Shown in pieces: positions 1-6,146 of a stretch of DNA of 6,944 bases. A program made the position numbers and the translations under genes. Position 1 is the first letter of the stretch, and each line of letters opens with the position of its first letter. The stretch is taken from contig JALZUY010000063.1 in the NCBI GenBank assembly GCA_023301395.1, positions 1 to 6,944 on the forward strand, written 5' to 3'. The notes beneath the pieces are model-generated. The model did no database searches. It was not told where the DNA came from and saw nothing but the letters and a program-made list of their open reading frames with translations. Origin of the DNA: Nonlabens sp. (GTDB lineage Bacteria > Bacteroidota > Bacteroidia > Flavobacteriales > Flavobacteriaceae).

Positions 1-1
1 C

Positions 2-1144
2 GATCTAACTCAAAAAAGACGTGTCATAAAAGTACGTATAGGTAATGCTATTTCTGTAAAGGATCAAAAGGAACATGAAGATTTAAGTGGCTTTACAGAG
101 TTCTTGAGGAAGAAAACATATCTACTTTCCAAAGCTTATGATGAGGAATCTACGAAACTCACAGATATTCCAAAGACGATAAAAATTCCTAAAAATCCAA
201 AGCGTATTGTTGAACCTGTTGATCCCGTAAAAATGATCAGTGAGGTAGATCAACTCAGGTCAAATGATAAACGATTATTACAGTCAAAAAATTATGAAGT
301 GTTTCTTGCAAAAAGTATAGAAATGCCAAATGTAATGACTGAAATAGGTCGATTACGTGAAGTTACATTTAGAAAAATAGGCGAAGGAACTAACAAAGCT
401 ATAGATCTAGATCATTACGACGATTATTACCATCAAATGTTCCTATGGGATAGTGAGGCACAAGCAATTGCTGGTGCATATCGTATGGGTATGGGAAGCG
501 AGATTTATAAGGCGCATGGAATTGAAGGTTTTTATCTCAATGAACTTTTTAAGTTTGAACCTGAGCTTTATAAAATGATGAATGAGTCTATTGAAATGGG
601 ACGTGCATTCATTATACCAGCATATCAATTAAAACCAATGCCATTGTTCCTTTTATGGAAAGGAATCGTTCATTGTACATTGCGTTTTCCAGAGCATAAA
701 TATCTCATAGGTGGAGTGAGTATAAGTAATAAATTCTCTAATTTCTCAAAATCACTCATGATTGAATTCATGAAGAGTAATTATTATGATCCGTACATAG
801 CACAATACATTACTCCTAAAAAAGAATTCAAGGTAAAACTAGCCGATGCTGATAAGGACTTTATCTTTGATGAGTCAGCTGCAAATTTGAATAAATTTGA
901 TCGTCTTATTGATGAACTGGAACCTAATGAATTGCGATTACCAGTACTGATCAAAAAATACGTAAAGCAAAATGCAAAGGTGATTGCATTTAACGTCGAT
1001 CCATTATTTAATAATGCCATCGATGGTTTAATGTACATACGTATTGCAGATCTTCCTGAAAGTACAGTCAAACCTGTAATGGAAGAATTCCAGGCAGAGA
1101 TGGAGGCGAGGTACTTTAGAGATAATGATGATAGTGAGGAATAA
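2..1144 (+). CDS. Bifunctional lipid acyltransferase, C-terminal part (PlsC-like end + OlsB/hemolysin-type GNAT domain); 5' truncated
   Basis: The frame is open from the first bases of the window, so the true start lies upstream; 380 residues are visible. Residues 1-35 (with RRVIKVRIGNAIS) look like the last strands of a PlsC-type 1-acyl-glycerol-phosphate acyltransferase domain. Residues about 99-270 match the GNAT-like acyltransferase fold of OlsB/hemolysin-type proteins: LREVTFRKIGEGT at 118-130, an ExGR motif at 198-201, and a C-terminal LPVLIKKYV...NVDPLFNNAIDGL segment around 313-342. In Bacteroidota this fusion is typically about 600 residues. Characterised relatives (OlsF/GlsF type) N-acylate an amino acid such as ornithine or glycine and then O-acylate the product to make aminolipids at the inner membrane. 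The domain assignment is solid; the amino-acid substrate is inferred and cannot be read here, so no symbol is given. The stop lies 2 nt before the next gene, suggesting co-transcription. A TTG at 104 could be mistaken for a start but would cut off the acyltransferase end. Confidence 0.82.
   Translation, partial: DLTQKRRVIKVRIGNAISVKDQKEHEDLSGFTEFLRKKTYLLSKAYDEESTKLTDIPKTIKIPKNPKRIVEPVDPVKMISEVDQLRSNDKRLLQSKNYEVFLAKSIEMPNVMTEIGRLREVTFRKIGEGTNKAIDLDHYDDYYHQMFLWDSEAQAIAGAYRMGMGSEIYKAHGIEGFYLNELFKFEPELYKMMNESIEMGRAFIIPAYQLKPMPLFLLWKGIVHCTLRFPEHKYLIGGVSISNKFSNFSKSLMIEFMKSNYYDPYIAQYITPKKEFKVKLADADKDFIFDESAANLNKFDRLIDELEPNELRLPVLIKKYVKQNAKVIAFNVDPLFNNAIDGLMYIRIADLPESTVKPVMEEFQAEMEARYFRDNDDSEE
1136..1140 (+). 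promoter_or_regulatory. Possible Shine-Dalgarno (GAGGA) for the 1147 gene
   Basis: GAGGA lies inside the last codons of the upstream acyltransferase gene, 6 nt before the ATG at 1147. It supports that ATG and suggests translation coupled to the upstream gene. Bacteroidota rely weakly on such sites, so its importance is uncertain. Confidence 0.35.
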
Positions 1145-1146
1145 GT

Positions 1147-2205
1147 ATGAGGTCATTATTTCTTTTTACAACATTCCTTTTAATTTGTTCTCTTAGCTAT
1201 TCTCAAGAAATTGCCGGTAAAGTCCTAGATTCCAAAACTCAAGAACCTATAAGCGGTGCATCTGTCTACATAGATGGTACTTCAAAAGGTGTTATTACAG
1301 ATTTTGACGGGAATTTTAAATTCAATTATCCAGAGCATGTAAAGTCTGCACTGATTATAAGAATGCTGGGTTATGAAAGGAAGAGATTTGCAAAACCACT
1401 AGAGTCTGACTTAAAAATTATTAAATTAGTTCAAAAGGAAAATGAGTTAGACGCTGTTATTATCAATCCTGATCCGTGGTCTAGAAAAAAGAAAGAACGC
1501 TATTTTAAAGATTATTTTCTAGGTACGGCTTCAATTGCCAATGATTGTAAAATACTTAATCTCGATAAAGTAAGATTGCGTTTTAATCCATCTACAGGTT
1601 TATTAACGGCCAATTGTAATGAACCTATTCAAATTAAAAATAAACACTTAGGTTACCTCATATCTTATGATTTACTTGATTTTGAATTACAATTTGAGAA
1701 AAAAACTTTAAACGCTGATCCTGGTATAACCTTAGTTAATAATGCTCAATCTCTAGAATCATTTCATGTGATTGAAGCCTACTATTTGGGCTCTTCATTT
1801 TTTCAAGAATTGAGTACCAAAACATCAAAGCTTAAAAAATATTACAAGAGAAGAGCTGCACTTTATAGAGTTAGTGAGTTGCGTTTTTTTAGAATACTGG
1901 CAAAGAATCAATTAAAAGAAAATGGTTATTCTCTTTATTATGAAAAATTCCCAGTAAGAATTGAAGACCATATAAGAGTAAGGCAATTAAAAAATTTCTC
2001 ACATGTAGTATTCAGGCATGAGAAATACCCGTTAAGAGATGTAAAAAATAATAGGTCTGATATCTACTTGACAGGCGAACAAATCATCATTGATGAATAT
2101 GGAAATAATCTTTCAGGTAGAGCAATAAAATTTAGTGGTTTTCTGGCAGAGTTGAGAGTAAGTGGTATGTTACCGCTAGATTATGAACCCGAAACGGTAG
2201 AGTAG
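1147..2205 (+). CDS. Secreted carboxypeptidase-D-regulatory-like domain protein
   Basis: The 352-residue product begins with a signal peptide (residues 1-19: short basic start, hydrophobic LFLFTTFLLIC, likely cut at SYS/QE). Residues 20-95 form a carboxypeptidase regulatory-like (CarboxypepD_reg) beta-sandwich: EIAGKVLDSKTQEPISGASV, a GTSKGVITDFDGNFKF turn, and a following LGYE strand. The rest (about 110-340) has no TonB plug or barrel signature. Instead it shows a FLGTASIANDCKILN...LGYLISYDLLDFE pattern that I recognise from stand-alone Bacteroidota proteins of this class. Those proteins are periplasmic or outer-membrane associated and have no proven function. The ATG is 2 nt past the stop of the acyltransferase gene and is preceded by GAGGA, so the two are probably one operon; an envelope role is inferred from that pairing. 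It is unlikely to be a SusC/TonB receptor because it is far too short. Confidence 0.82.
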   Translation: MRSLFLFTTFLLICSLSYSQEIAGKVLDSKTQEPISGASVYIDGTSKGVITDFDGNFKFNYPEHVKSALIIRMLGYERKRFAKPLESDLKIIKLVQKENELDAVIINPDPWSRKKKERYFKDYFLGTASIANDCKILNLDKVRLRFNPSTGLLTANCNEPIQIKNKHLGYLISYDLLDFELQFEKKTLNADPGITLVNNAQSLESFHVIEAYYLGSSFFQELSTKTSKLKKYYKRRAALYRVSELRFFRILAKNQLKENGYSLYYEKFPVRIEDHIRVRQLKNFSHVVFRHEKYPLRDVKNNRSDIYLTGEQIIIDEYGNNLSGRAIKFSGFLAELRVSGMLPLDYEPETVE

Positions 2206-2264
2206 AAGTGATGTTTTTGAACTTTGAAATTATAGCACGTATTTAATAGAATATCAATAGTTGA
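2206..2264. other. Convergent intergenic gap
   Basis: This gap lies between the ends of the plus-strand pair and the minus-strand cluster. It is AT-rich. The only symmetry is a 5-bp inverted repeat, ATCAA-tag-TTGAT (2253-2265), reaching the stop of the TM2 gene. It has no GC stem and no adjoining T-run, so no intrinsic terminator can be supported for either strand. Confidence 0.5.
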
Positions 2265-2585
2265 TTAAAACCAAGGTTTCTTGTTTGCTTGATAAGTTTG
2301 ATAAAATTCTTCATCTGTTTTTGTGAGGTAGATAATTCCTTCTATAATCCCTATGATTCCGGTGGTTCCACAAGTAACTACACCTGCAATTAATTGAATG
2401 ATTCCTTCTTTAGTATAGCCTAAGATAAATTTGTGAATACCTAACCAGCCAAAAAGGATTCCAAGTACACCAGCAAGTATTCTTTTGTTATCTCCGTTTT
2501 GAGTCATTTTGTCGTACTCATTTTTCATGTCATTTGCTGCACCTGAGGCTGCTTTCTTTGCGCTATCAAAACCTTCGTTACTCAT
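2265..2585 (-). CDS. TM2-domain membrane protein
   Basis: The product is a 106-residue inner-membrane protein. Residues 1-32 are hydrophilic and charged (SAKKAASGAANDMKNEYDKM) and may form a short amphipathic helix. Residues 33-88 are a TM2 domain: a first membrane helix (about 35-57) containing LGILFGWLGIHKFILGYT, a short loop with KEG, and a second helix (about 62-87) rich in Gly and Ile. The polar turn that is often DRF in this family is HKF here (51-53). TM2 proteins are widespread and their biochemical role in bacteria is not established. The tail KTDEEFYQTYQANKKPWF is hydrophilic. The gene starts 35 nt after the VOC gene on the same strand, so read-through from it is possible, but no own promoter of TAnnTTTG type was found. 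No Shine-Dalgarno is evident upstream of the ATG at 2585. Confidence 0.87.
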   Translation of the reverse strand: MSNEGFDSAKKAASGAANDMKNEYDKMTQNGDNKRILAGVLGILFGWLGIHKFILGYTKEGIIQLIAGVVTCGTTGIIGIIEGIIYLTKTDEEFYQTYQANKKPWF

Positions 2586-2620
2586 TGTGGTTGATTTTAG
2601 GTTAATTAGTCTAAATTAAA

Positions 2621-3010
2621 CTATTTTTCAAACAAATCCTCATTTGCCGCTTCCCAGAGTTCGACCTTACGTCCATCGATGTCTATAATCCAACCAAATT
2701 TACCGTAGTCAAATTCCTCAATCGCACCAGCGATTTCTACACCAGCTTCTTTAAGATCTGCTATTAATGTAATTAAATCATTAACCTTATAATTCATCAT
2801 AAATTCTTGAGTACCTGATCCAAAGTATGTAGTATCGTTTTTAAAAGGACTCCACTGCTGGCTTGACTTTTCTTCAGTTGGACCATTCCAGAAGGTGCAA
2901 CCATAGTCATCCACAGATAATCCTAAGTGTTTTTCATACCAGGCTTTGGTAGCAGCCACATCATGACATTTAAAGAAAATACCGCCTATTCCTATAACTC
3001 TTGCTTTCAT
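2621..3010 (-). CDS. VOC-family (glyoxalase/bleomycin-resistance fold) protein
   Basis: The 129-residue protein is the usual single-subunit VOC length. It shows two beta-alpha-beta-beta-beta modules: module one starts with IGGIFFKCHDVAATKAWYEK (8-27), followed by LGLSVDDYG; module two begins near FMMNYKVNDL (70-79) and ends with IDIDGRKVELWE (109-120). E117 is in the position of the conserved last-strand metal ligand. The first ligand position, usually His seven residues before the conserved Asp, is G10 here, and the second-module His position appears to be M71. A true Ni/Zn glyoxalase I is therefore unlikely. The substrate is unknown. The ATG overlaps the stop of the upstream dehydrogenase gene as ATGA, so the two are almost certainly translated from one mRNA. 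The start is fixed by this overlap and by the motif directly after it. Confidence 0.86.
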   Translation of the reverse strand: MKARVIGIGGIFFKCHDVAATKAWYEKHLGLSVDDYGCTFWNGPTEEKSSQQWSPFKNDTTYFGSGTQEFMMNYKVNDLITLIADLKEAGVEIAGAIEEFDYGKFGWIIDIDGRKVELWEAANEDLFEK

Positions 3011-3945
3011 GCTGTATGGTTTTTAATGATTTTATGTGCAATAACCTCTGCGAGTTTAAATTTAGATTCTACGGTCCAACCAGCTACGTGTGGACTTAAG
3101 ATCACGTTATCCGTTTTTAATAATTTTTGAAAAGCGACGGGCATGTTATTTTCAAAGAGAGAAGTAAAAGAACTTTTCTCATATTCTAGAACATCTAATC
3201 CAGCGCCCAGGACTTTTCCAGCCTCTAAACCTTTTACTAAATCTTCTATAACAACAGATTTGCCACGAGCGGTATTGATGAGGTAGAAGTTCTTTTTAAA
3301 CGAGTTTATAAAAGCAGCATTAACCATGTTTGTGGTTAATGCTGTTTGAGGAGTATGTAAACTTAAAACCTCACAAGTGTCTTTTAATTCCTGTAATGTA
3401 ACTTGACTAGCATATTCATTTGCAAGACCTTCTTTAAGATCATGAAAAATCACTTTGCAATCAAAACCTGATAACTTTCTAGCAAACGATTTTCCCATGT
3501 TTCCATAACCTATCAATCCTACCGTTTTGCCTTCTAGTTCAAGTCCTCGATTTTCTTCTCGCAACCATATTCCTTTGCGCACCTGCTGGTCTGCTCGATT
3601 CATGTGATTGAATAGGGATAGCAACATTCCTAATGCATGTTCACCTACAGCATTACGATTGCCTTCAGGAGCGTTGTAACAGAAGATGTTTAATTCTTGT
3701 GCCACTTCTAGGTTTATATTTTCTAATCCAGCACCTACACGACCTATAAATTTAAGTTTAGTCGCTGCTTTTAAAAACGTCGAGTCGATAGGAAATCTAC
3801 TGCGCACAATAAGGCCATCATAAGTATCTATTGTTTTTAATATATCTTCTTTGGTGGAAGAATAATCATGATCATTTATGAAACCAGCATTTTCTAACAT
3901 CTCTGCCAGTATGGAATGATTAGAATCTATATGGAGTACTTTCAT
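3007..3945 (-). CDS. D-isomer-specific 2-hydroxyacid dehydrogenase (NAD-dependent, SerA/HprA-like)
   Basis: The product is a 312-residue cytoplasmic oxidoreductase interconverting a D-2-hydroxyacid and a 2-oxoacid with NAD(H). The N- and C-terminal segments form the substrate domain (GLIVRSRFPID, 44-54; FIGRVGAGLENI, 66-77). The Rossmann domain shows GLIGYGNMG (143-151), followed by D169 at the end of the second strand, which favours NAD over NADP. The catalytic triad is present: R227 in NTARG, E256 in DVLEYE and H286 in LSPHVAGWT. It lacks the C-terminal ACT domain of E. coli-type SerA and no serC lies beside it. Phosphoglycerate dehydrogenase, hydroxypyruvate reductase and lactate-type dehydrogenase all remain possible, so no symbol is given. 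It is the first gene of a minus-strand cluster and overlaps the VOC gene by 4 nt. No TAnnTTTG promoter was found in the 130 nt upstream. Confidence 0.9.
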   Translation of the reverse strand: MKVLHIDSNHSILAEMLENAGFINDHDYSSTKEDILKTIDTYDGLIVRSRFPIDSTFLKAATKLKFIGRVGAGLENINLEVAQELNIFCYNAPEGNRNAVGEHALGMLLSLFNHMNRADQQVRKGIWLREENRGLELEGKTVGLIGYGNMGKSFARKLSGFDCKVIFHDLKEGLANEYASQVTLQELKDTCEVLSLHTPQTALTTNMVNAAFINSFKKNFYLINTARGKSVVIEDLVKGLEAGKVLGAGLDVLEYEKSSFTSLFENNMPVAFQKLLKTDNVILSPHVAGWTVESKFKLAEVIAHKIIKNHTA

Positions 3946-4075
3946 GATTTAAAAATAAGGCTTTTAAAGTATCGATAACTGGATAATGAAGCGAGAAATT
4001 AATTTACATGAATTGTAGAAAAAATGATCTCGAATTTAAATCTGTCCTCGACTCTGCTCGAACTGATATTTGAAT
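3946..4075. other. Intergenic region upstream of the dehydrogenase gene
   Basis: This 130-nt spacer separates the end of the 158-residue hypothetical gene from the start of the dehydrogenase gene, both on the minus strand. It contains a run of A residues at about 4019-4024 (T-run on the minus strand), but I find no convincing GC stem before it, so a terminator is not called. An 8-bp ATTTAAAT palindrome lies near 4034. The promoter of the dehydrogenase cluster should lie here but no consensus box stands out. Confidence 0.4.
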
Positions 4076-4552
4076 TTAGTAATCAATCATATTTAATTCT
4101 TGTTCAAAATCGTATTGTAAATCCTCGTGAAGTGTGCTTATTCTCACTTTTACAAGAACTATTTGTCTTGTGCAAATGTCTCTTAAAACTTTGCTTTGAG
4201 AATAATAAGGTTGAAAATCTTGTAATAATTTACAAAAGTGAATCAAGACTGATACTTCAGTTTCTTTATTACCGGTATATCTTATATGTTTTTTTGCGTC
4301 TTTAAGAATTTTACGGATTCCTTTTTTTGCATAGTAGATATTACGAGTGTTTACAGTAAGGAATTGTTCGTCGATCTGTGATTTAATACTGTCTACGTAA
4401 TCATCCTCATGATGTGCTTCAAATAGTAAATAGGTAAGGAGCTCTTTGTTTTCTTTTTTGAAACGAGATAGGCGCAAAACAATTTCCATGAGCTCTTTTT
4501 CGTCCTTAAATTTAAGTTCGTCTTTGAGTTCTTTAACGCTTGCCGTTTTCAT
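4076..4552 (-). CDS. Conserved-looking hypothetical protein, mostly helical
   Basis: I do not recognise a named family. The 158-residue product has no signal peptide or membrane segment and is rich in Lys, Glu and Leu, with a predicted all-helical character. Residues 1-46 contain VKELKDELKFKDEKELMEIV and LSRFKKENKELLTYLLFE, a heptad-like charged start I associate with unannotated Bacteroidota proteins. The middle (68-92) is basic: NTRNIYYAKKGIRKILKDAKKHIR. The C-terminal part carries two Cys (C107, C127) and ends in an acidic helix. The gene begins 40 nt downstream of mgtE on the same strand, so it may be co-transcribed, although a 16-bp palindrome lies in the gap. The ATG at 4552 is the first in frame after the mgtE stop. 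The composition would suit a cytoplasmic protein-protein or nucleic-acid-binding role, but that is only inference. Confidence 0.72.
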   Translation of the reverse strand: MKTASVKELKDELKFKDEKELMEIVLRLSRFKKENKELLTYLLFEAHHEDDYVDSIKSQIDEQFLTVNTRNIYYAKKGIRKILKDAKKHIRYTGNKETEVSVLIHFCKLLQDFQPYYSQSKVLRDICTRQIVLVKVRISTLHEDLQYDFEQELNMIDY

Positions 4553-4571
4553 GGATTATGTTGTTGTATTA

Positions 4572-4587
4572 CGCTTTCGCGAAAGCG
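4572..4587. repeat. 16-bp perfect palindrome CGCTTTCGCGAAAGCG
   Basis: This is a self-complementary 16-mer lying 5 nt past the mgtE stop and 19 nt before the start codon of the next gene. It is strikingly GC-rich compared with its surroundings. It could form an 8-bp stem only with an extruded centre and has no T-run on either side, so it is not a standard intrinsic terminator. I associate this sequence, often preceded by TTA, with a highly repeated intergenic element in marine Flavobacteriia, but that is recollection and was not checked. It is the only copy in this window. Confidence 0.75.
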
Positions 4588-4592
4588 AGATT

Positions 4593-5942
4593 CTAAATGC
4601 CTATTATAGCTTTGGCAATCAAAAAGTATATTAAAATACCAAAGATGTCATTACTCGTCGTTATAAATGGGCCTGTTGCAAGTGCTGGATCAATACCTCT
4701 TTTATGAAGTGCCAGCGGTACAAAAGTCCCTACCAGTCCAGCAACGATAATTACCGCAAATAAAGACACAGAAATGGCTAATGAGGTTAAAAATTCACGT
4801 TCAGCAAAAAAGGTATAGGCAAATAATAAAATCGCAAGAATAACGCCATTAAGCATGGCAAGCAATATTTCTTTAATCAATCTATTCCCTATACTACCTT
4901 TCAAATCGTCGTTTGCGATACCTTGAACGATAATCGCACTAGATTGTACACCTACATTTCCTGCCATTGCTGCAATAAGTGGTGTGAAAAAGAAAAGTAC
5001 CTTATGTTTTTCAAAAATATCTTCAAAGCCACCCATAATGGCTGCTGCTCCTATTCCTCCTATGAGTCCTAGAACTAGCCAAGGCAAGCGTGCTTTTGTT
5101 AATTCCCATATACTATCGTTTGCTTCTACATCTTGAGAGATACCACTTGCGAGTTGGTAATCTTTCTCAGCCTCTTCAGTAATAAAATCTACAATGTCAT
5201 CAATCGTAACGCGTCCTACAAGCCTGTCTAGTTCATCAACAACAGGAATAGCTTCAAGATCATATTTACGCATAATACGACCTACTTCTTCACCAGACGT
5301 GTTTACGGTTACAGAATCTACTTTAGGGATGTAAACGTCCTTTATAGGTGTGGTCTCAGCACTAGTCAGTAAATCTTTAAGAGATAAACGACCTTTTAAT
5401 TTATCATTATTATCTACTACATAAATGGAATGAACACGAGTTACATTTTCTGCCTGTGCGCGCATCTCACTTACACAACCAGTAACGGTCCAATTTTCAT
5501 TTACTTTTACAAGTTCCTTAGCCATTAATCCACCTGCGCTGTTCTCTTCATAGCGCAATAGATCAACGATATCCTCTGCATGTTGTTCATCTACAAGTTC
5601 TGAGATAACTTCTTGTGCGATGTTATCGGGTAGGTCGTTAAGAATATCGGCAGCATCATCGGTATCCATTTCCTCCAGCTCGTCTGCAATTTCCTTAGGA
5701 GATAATGCATTAAGAACTCGGTCACGTTGATCTTCATCAAGCTCCATAAGAGCTTCACTGGTTTTCTCAGAATCGAGAAGTTTGACGATATAAACGGCTT
5801 GCTCTAGATTGAGCTCATCTATAATCTCTGCAATATCAGCAAAGTGTAACTCTTCCAGAATGTCTTCTACACGCGAGCTATTATCACTCTCAATGAGTGT
5901 GCGTATCTCTTCTAGAAAATCGTTGGTAATATTAAACTGCAT
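4593..5942 (-). CDS. mgtE: Magnesium transporter MgtE
   Basis: The product is a 449-residue inner-membrane Mg2+ channel/transporter, essentially the length of the structurally known Thermus protein (about 450), and acts as a homodimer. Domain order is complete. Residues 1-130 are the acidic helical MgtE N domain (repeated ADELEEMDTDDAADIL-like helices). YEENSAGGLM (131-140) is the conserved entry to the CBS pair: CBS1 about 140-200, CBS2 about 203-262, with RVTIDDIVDFI. A connecting helix follows, then five membrane segments (about 285-307, 316-340, 358-380, 388-412, 425-447). Pore signatures include AGNVGVQSSAIIVQG (327-341) and DPALATGPFITTSNDIFG (418-435); D432 in NDIFG corresponds to the ion-coordinating pore Asp. 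In this family, cytoplasmic Mg2+ bound between the N and CBS domains closes the pore, so activity is self-limiting. A TAnnTTTG box 17 nt before the ATG suggests a short leader. No M-box riboswitch was recognised. Confidence 0.96.
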   Translation of the reverse strand: MQFNITNDFLEEIRTLIESDNSSRVEDILEELHFADIAEIIDELNLEQAVYIVKLLDSEKTSEALMELDEDQRDRVLNALSPKEIADELEEMDTDDAADILNDLPDNIAQEVISELVDEQHAEDIVDLLRYEENSAGGLMAKELVKVNENWTVTGCVSEMRAQAENVTRVHSIYVVDNNDKLKGRLSLKDLLTSAETTPIKDVYIPKVDSVTVNTSGEEVGRIMRKYDLEAIPVVDELDRLVGRVTIDDIVDFITEEAEKDYQLASGISQDVEANDSIWELTKARLPWLVLGLIGGIGAAAIMGGFEDIFEKHKVLFFFTPLIAAMAGNVGVQSSAIIVQGIANDDLKGSIGNRLIKEILLAMLNGVILAILLFAYTFFAEREFLTSLAISVSLFAVIIVAGLVGTFVPLALHKRGIDPALATGPFITTSNDIFGILIYFLIAKAIIGI

Positions 5943-5959
5943 GATTTATAGACTTGCTG

Positions 5960-5967
5960 CAAATATA
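5960..5967 (-). promoter_or_regulatory. Putative -7 box (TATATTTG) of the mgtE promoter
   Basis: Read on the minus strand the sequence is TATATTTG, an exact match to the Bacteroidota -7 consensus TAnnTTTG. It lies 17 nt before the mgtE ATG, which would give a leader of roughly 10-12 nt. The expected TTG-type -33 box about 19 nt further upstream is not clear, so this rests on one box and its position. Confidence 0.45.
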
Positions 5968-5994
5968 AAGTTTTAGATCATTCATAAATTCTTT

Positions 5995-6011
5995 ATAAGT
6001 AATCAACTTAT
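5995..6011. repeat. Short inverted repeat ATAAGT-N5-ACTTAT
   Basis: A perfect 6-bp inverted repeat with a 5-nt spacer lies about 28 nt upstream of the predicted mgtE -7 box, a position where an activator could bind. In AT-rich DNA a repeat of this size can arise by chance, so an operator function is only a possibility. Confidence 0.25.
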
Positions 6012-6146
6012 GGCGAGCTATTTGAAATATGCAAATCTTATTTTATAGTTAAATAAATGTTAATACAGTATCTGTTTATATGTCTATTCATCTAGCTTAG
6101 AGTCAGATAAATATGACAGCATTGAGTTGTATTAATCGTCATCATT

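Larger units (their letters stand above)
5943..6146. other. Divergent intergenic region between mgtE and the lipoprotein gene
   Basis: This is the longest non-coding stretch (204 nt), very AT-rich, and must carry the promoters of both divergent genes. On the mgtE side there is a good TATATTTG box (5960-5967). On the lipoprotein side the best candidate is TAAATATG at 6108-6115, one mismatch from TAnnTTTG and 31 nt before the ATG, with no clear -33 partner. Two small inverted repeats lie in the middle: ATAAGT-aatca-ACTTAT (5995-6011) and ATTTG-aaatatg-CAAAT (6020-6036). No structured RNA or terminator is recognisable. Confidence 0.5.

Noticed and set aside
104..106. TTG as start codon of the acyltransferase gene
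   Set aside because: The frame is open to the window edge and the upstream residues (RRVIKVRIGNAIS) belong to the PlsC-like domain, so the gene starts outside the window.
443..1071. Two minus-strand frames (443-628 and 784-1071) inside the acyltransferase gene
   Set aside because: Both are antisense to a strongly recognisable GNAT-domain coding region and have no features of their own.
2253..2265. ATCAA-tag-TTGAT as terminator between convergent genes
   Set aside because: A 5-bp AT-only stem without a T-run is too weak and is expected by chance in this composition.
2927..3130. 67-codon plus-strand frame over the VOC/dehydrogenase junction
   Set aside because: Antisense to two well-supported genes, with no family resemblance.
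4024..4305. 93-codon plus-strand frame at the end of the hypothetical gene
   Set aside because: It overlaps the minus-strand 158-residue gene antisense, is Leu/Tyr/Phe-rich without domain features, and has no promoter or start signal.
4565..4595. Intrinsic terminator at the palindrome after mgtE
   Set aside because: There is no loop and no T-run on the mgtE strand; the palindrome is better treated as a repeat or binding site.
4446..4634. 62-codon plus-strand frame crossing the palindrome
   Set aside because: Low-complexity Ser/Leu content is the reverse reading of Glu/Lys-rich codons in the hypothetical gene; it overlaps both genes antisense.
5943..5990. M-box type Mg2+ riboswitch upstream of mgtE
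   Set aside because: The predicted leader is only about 10-12 nt and no paired structure is visible; regulation by the CBS domains of the protein suffices.
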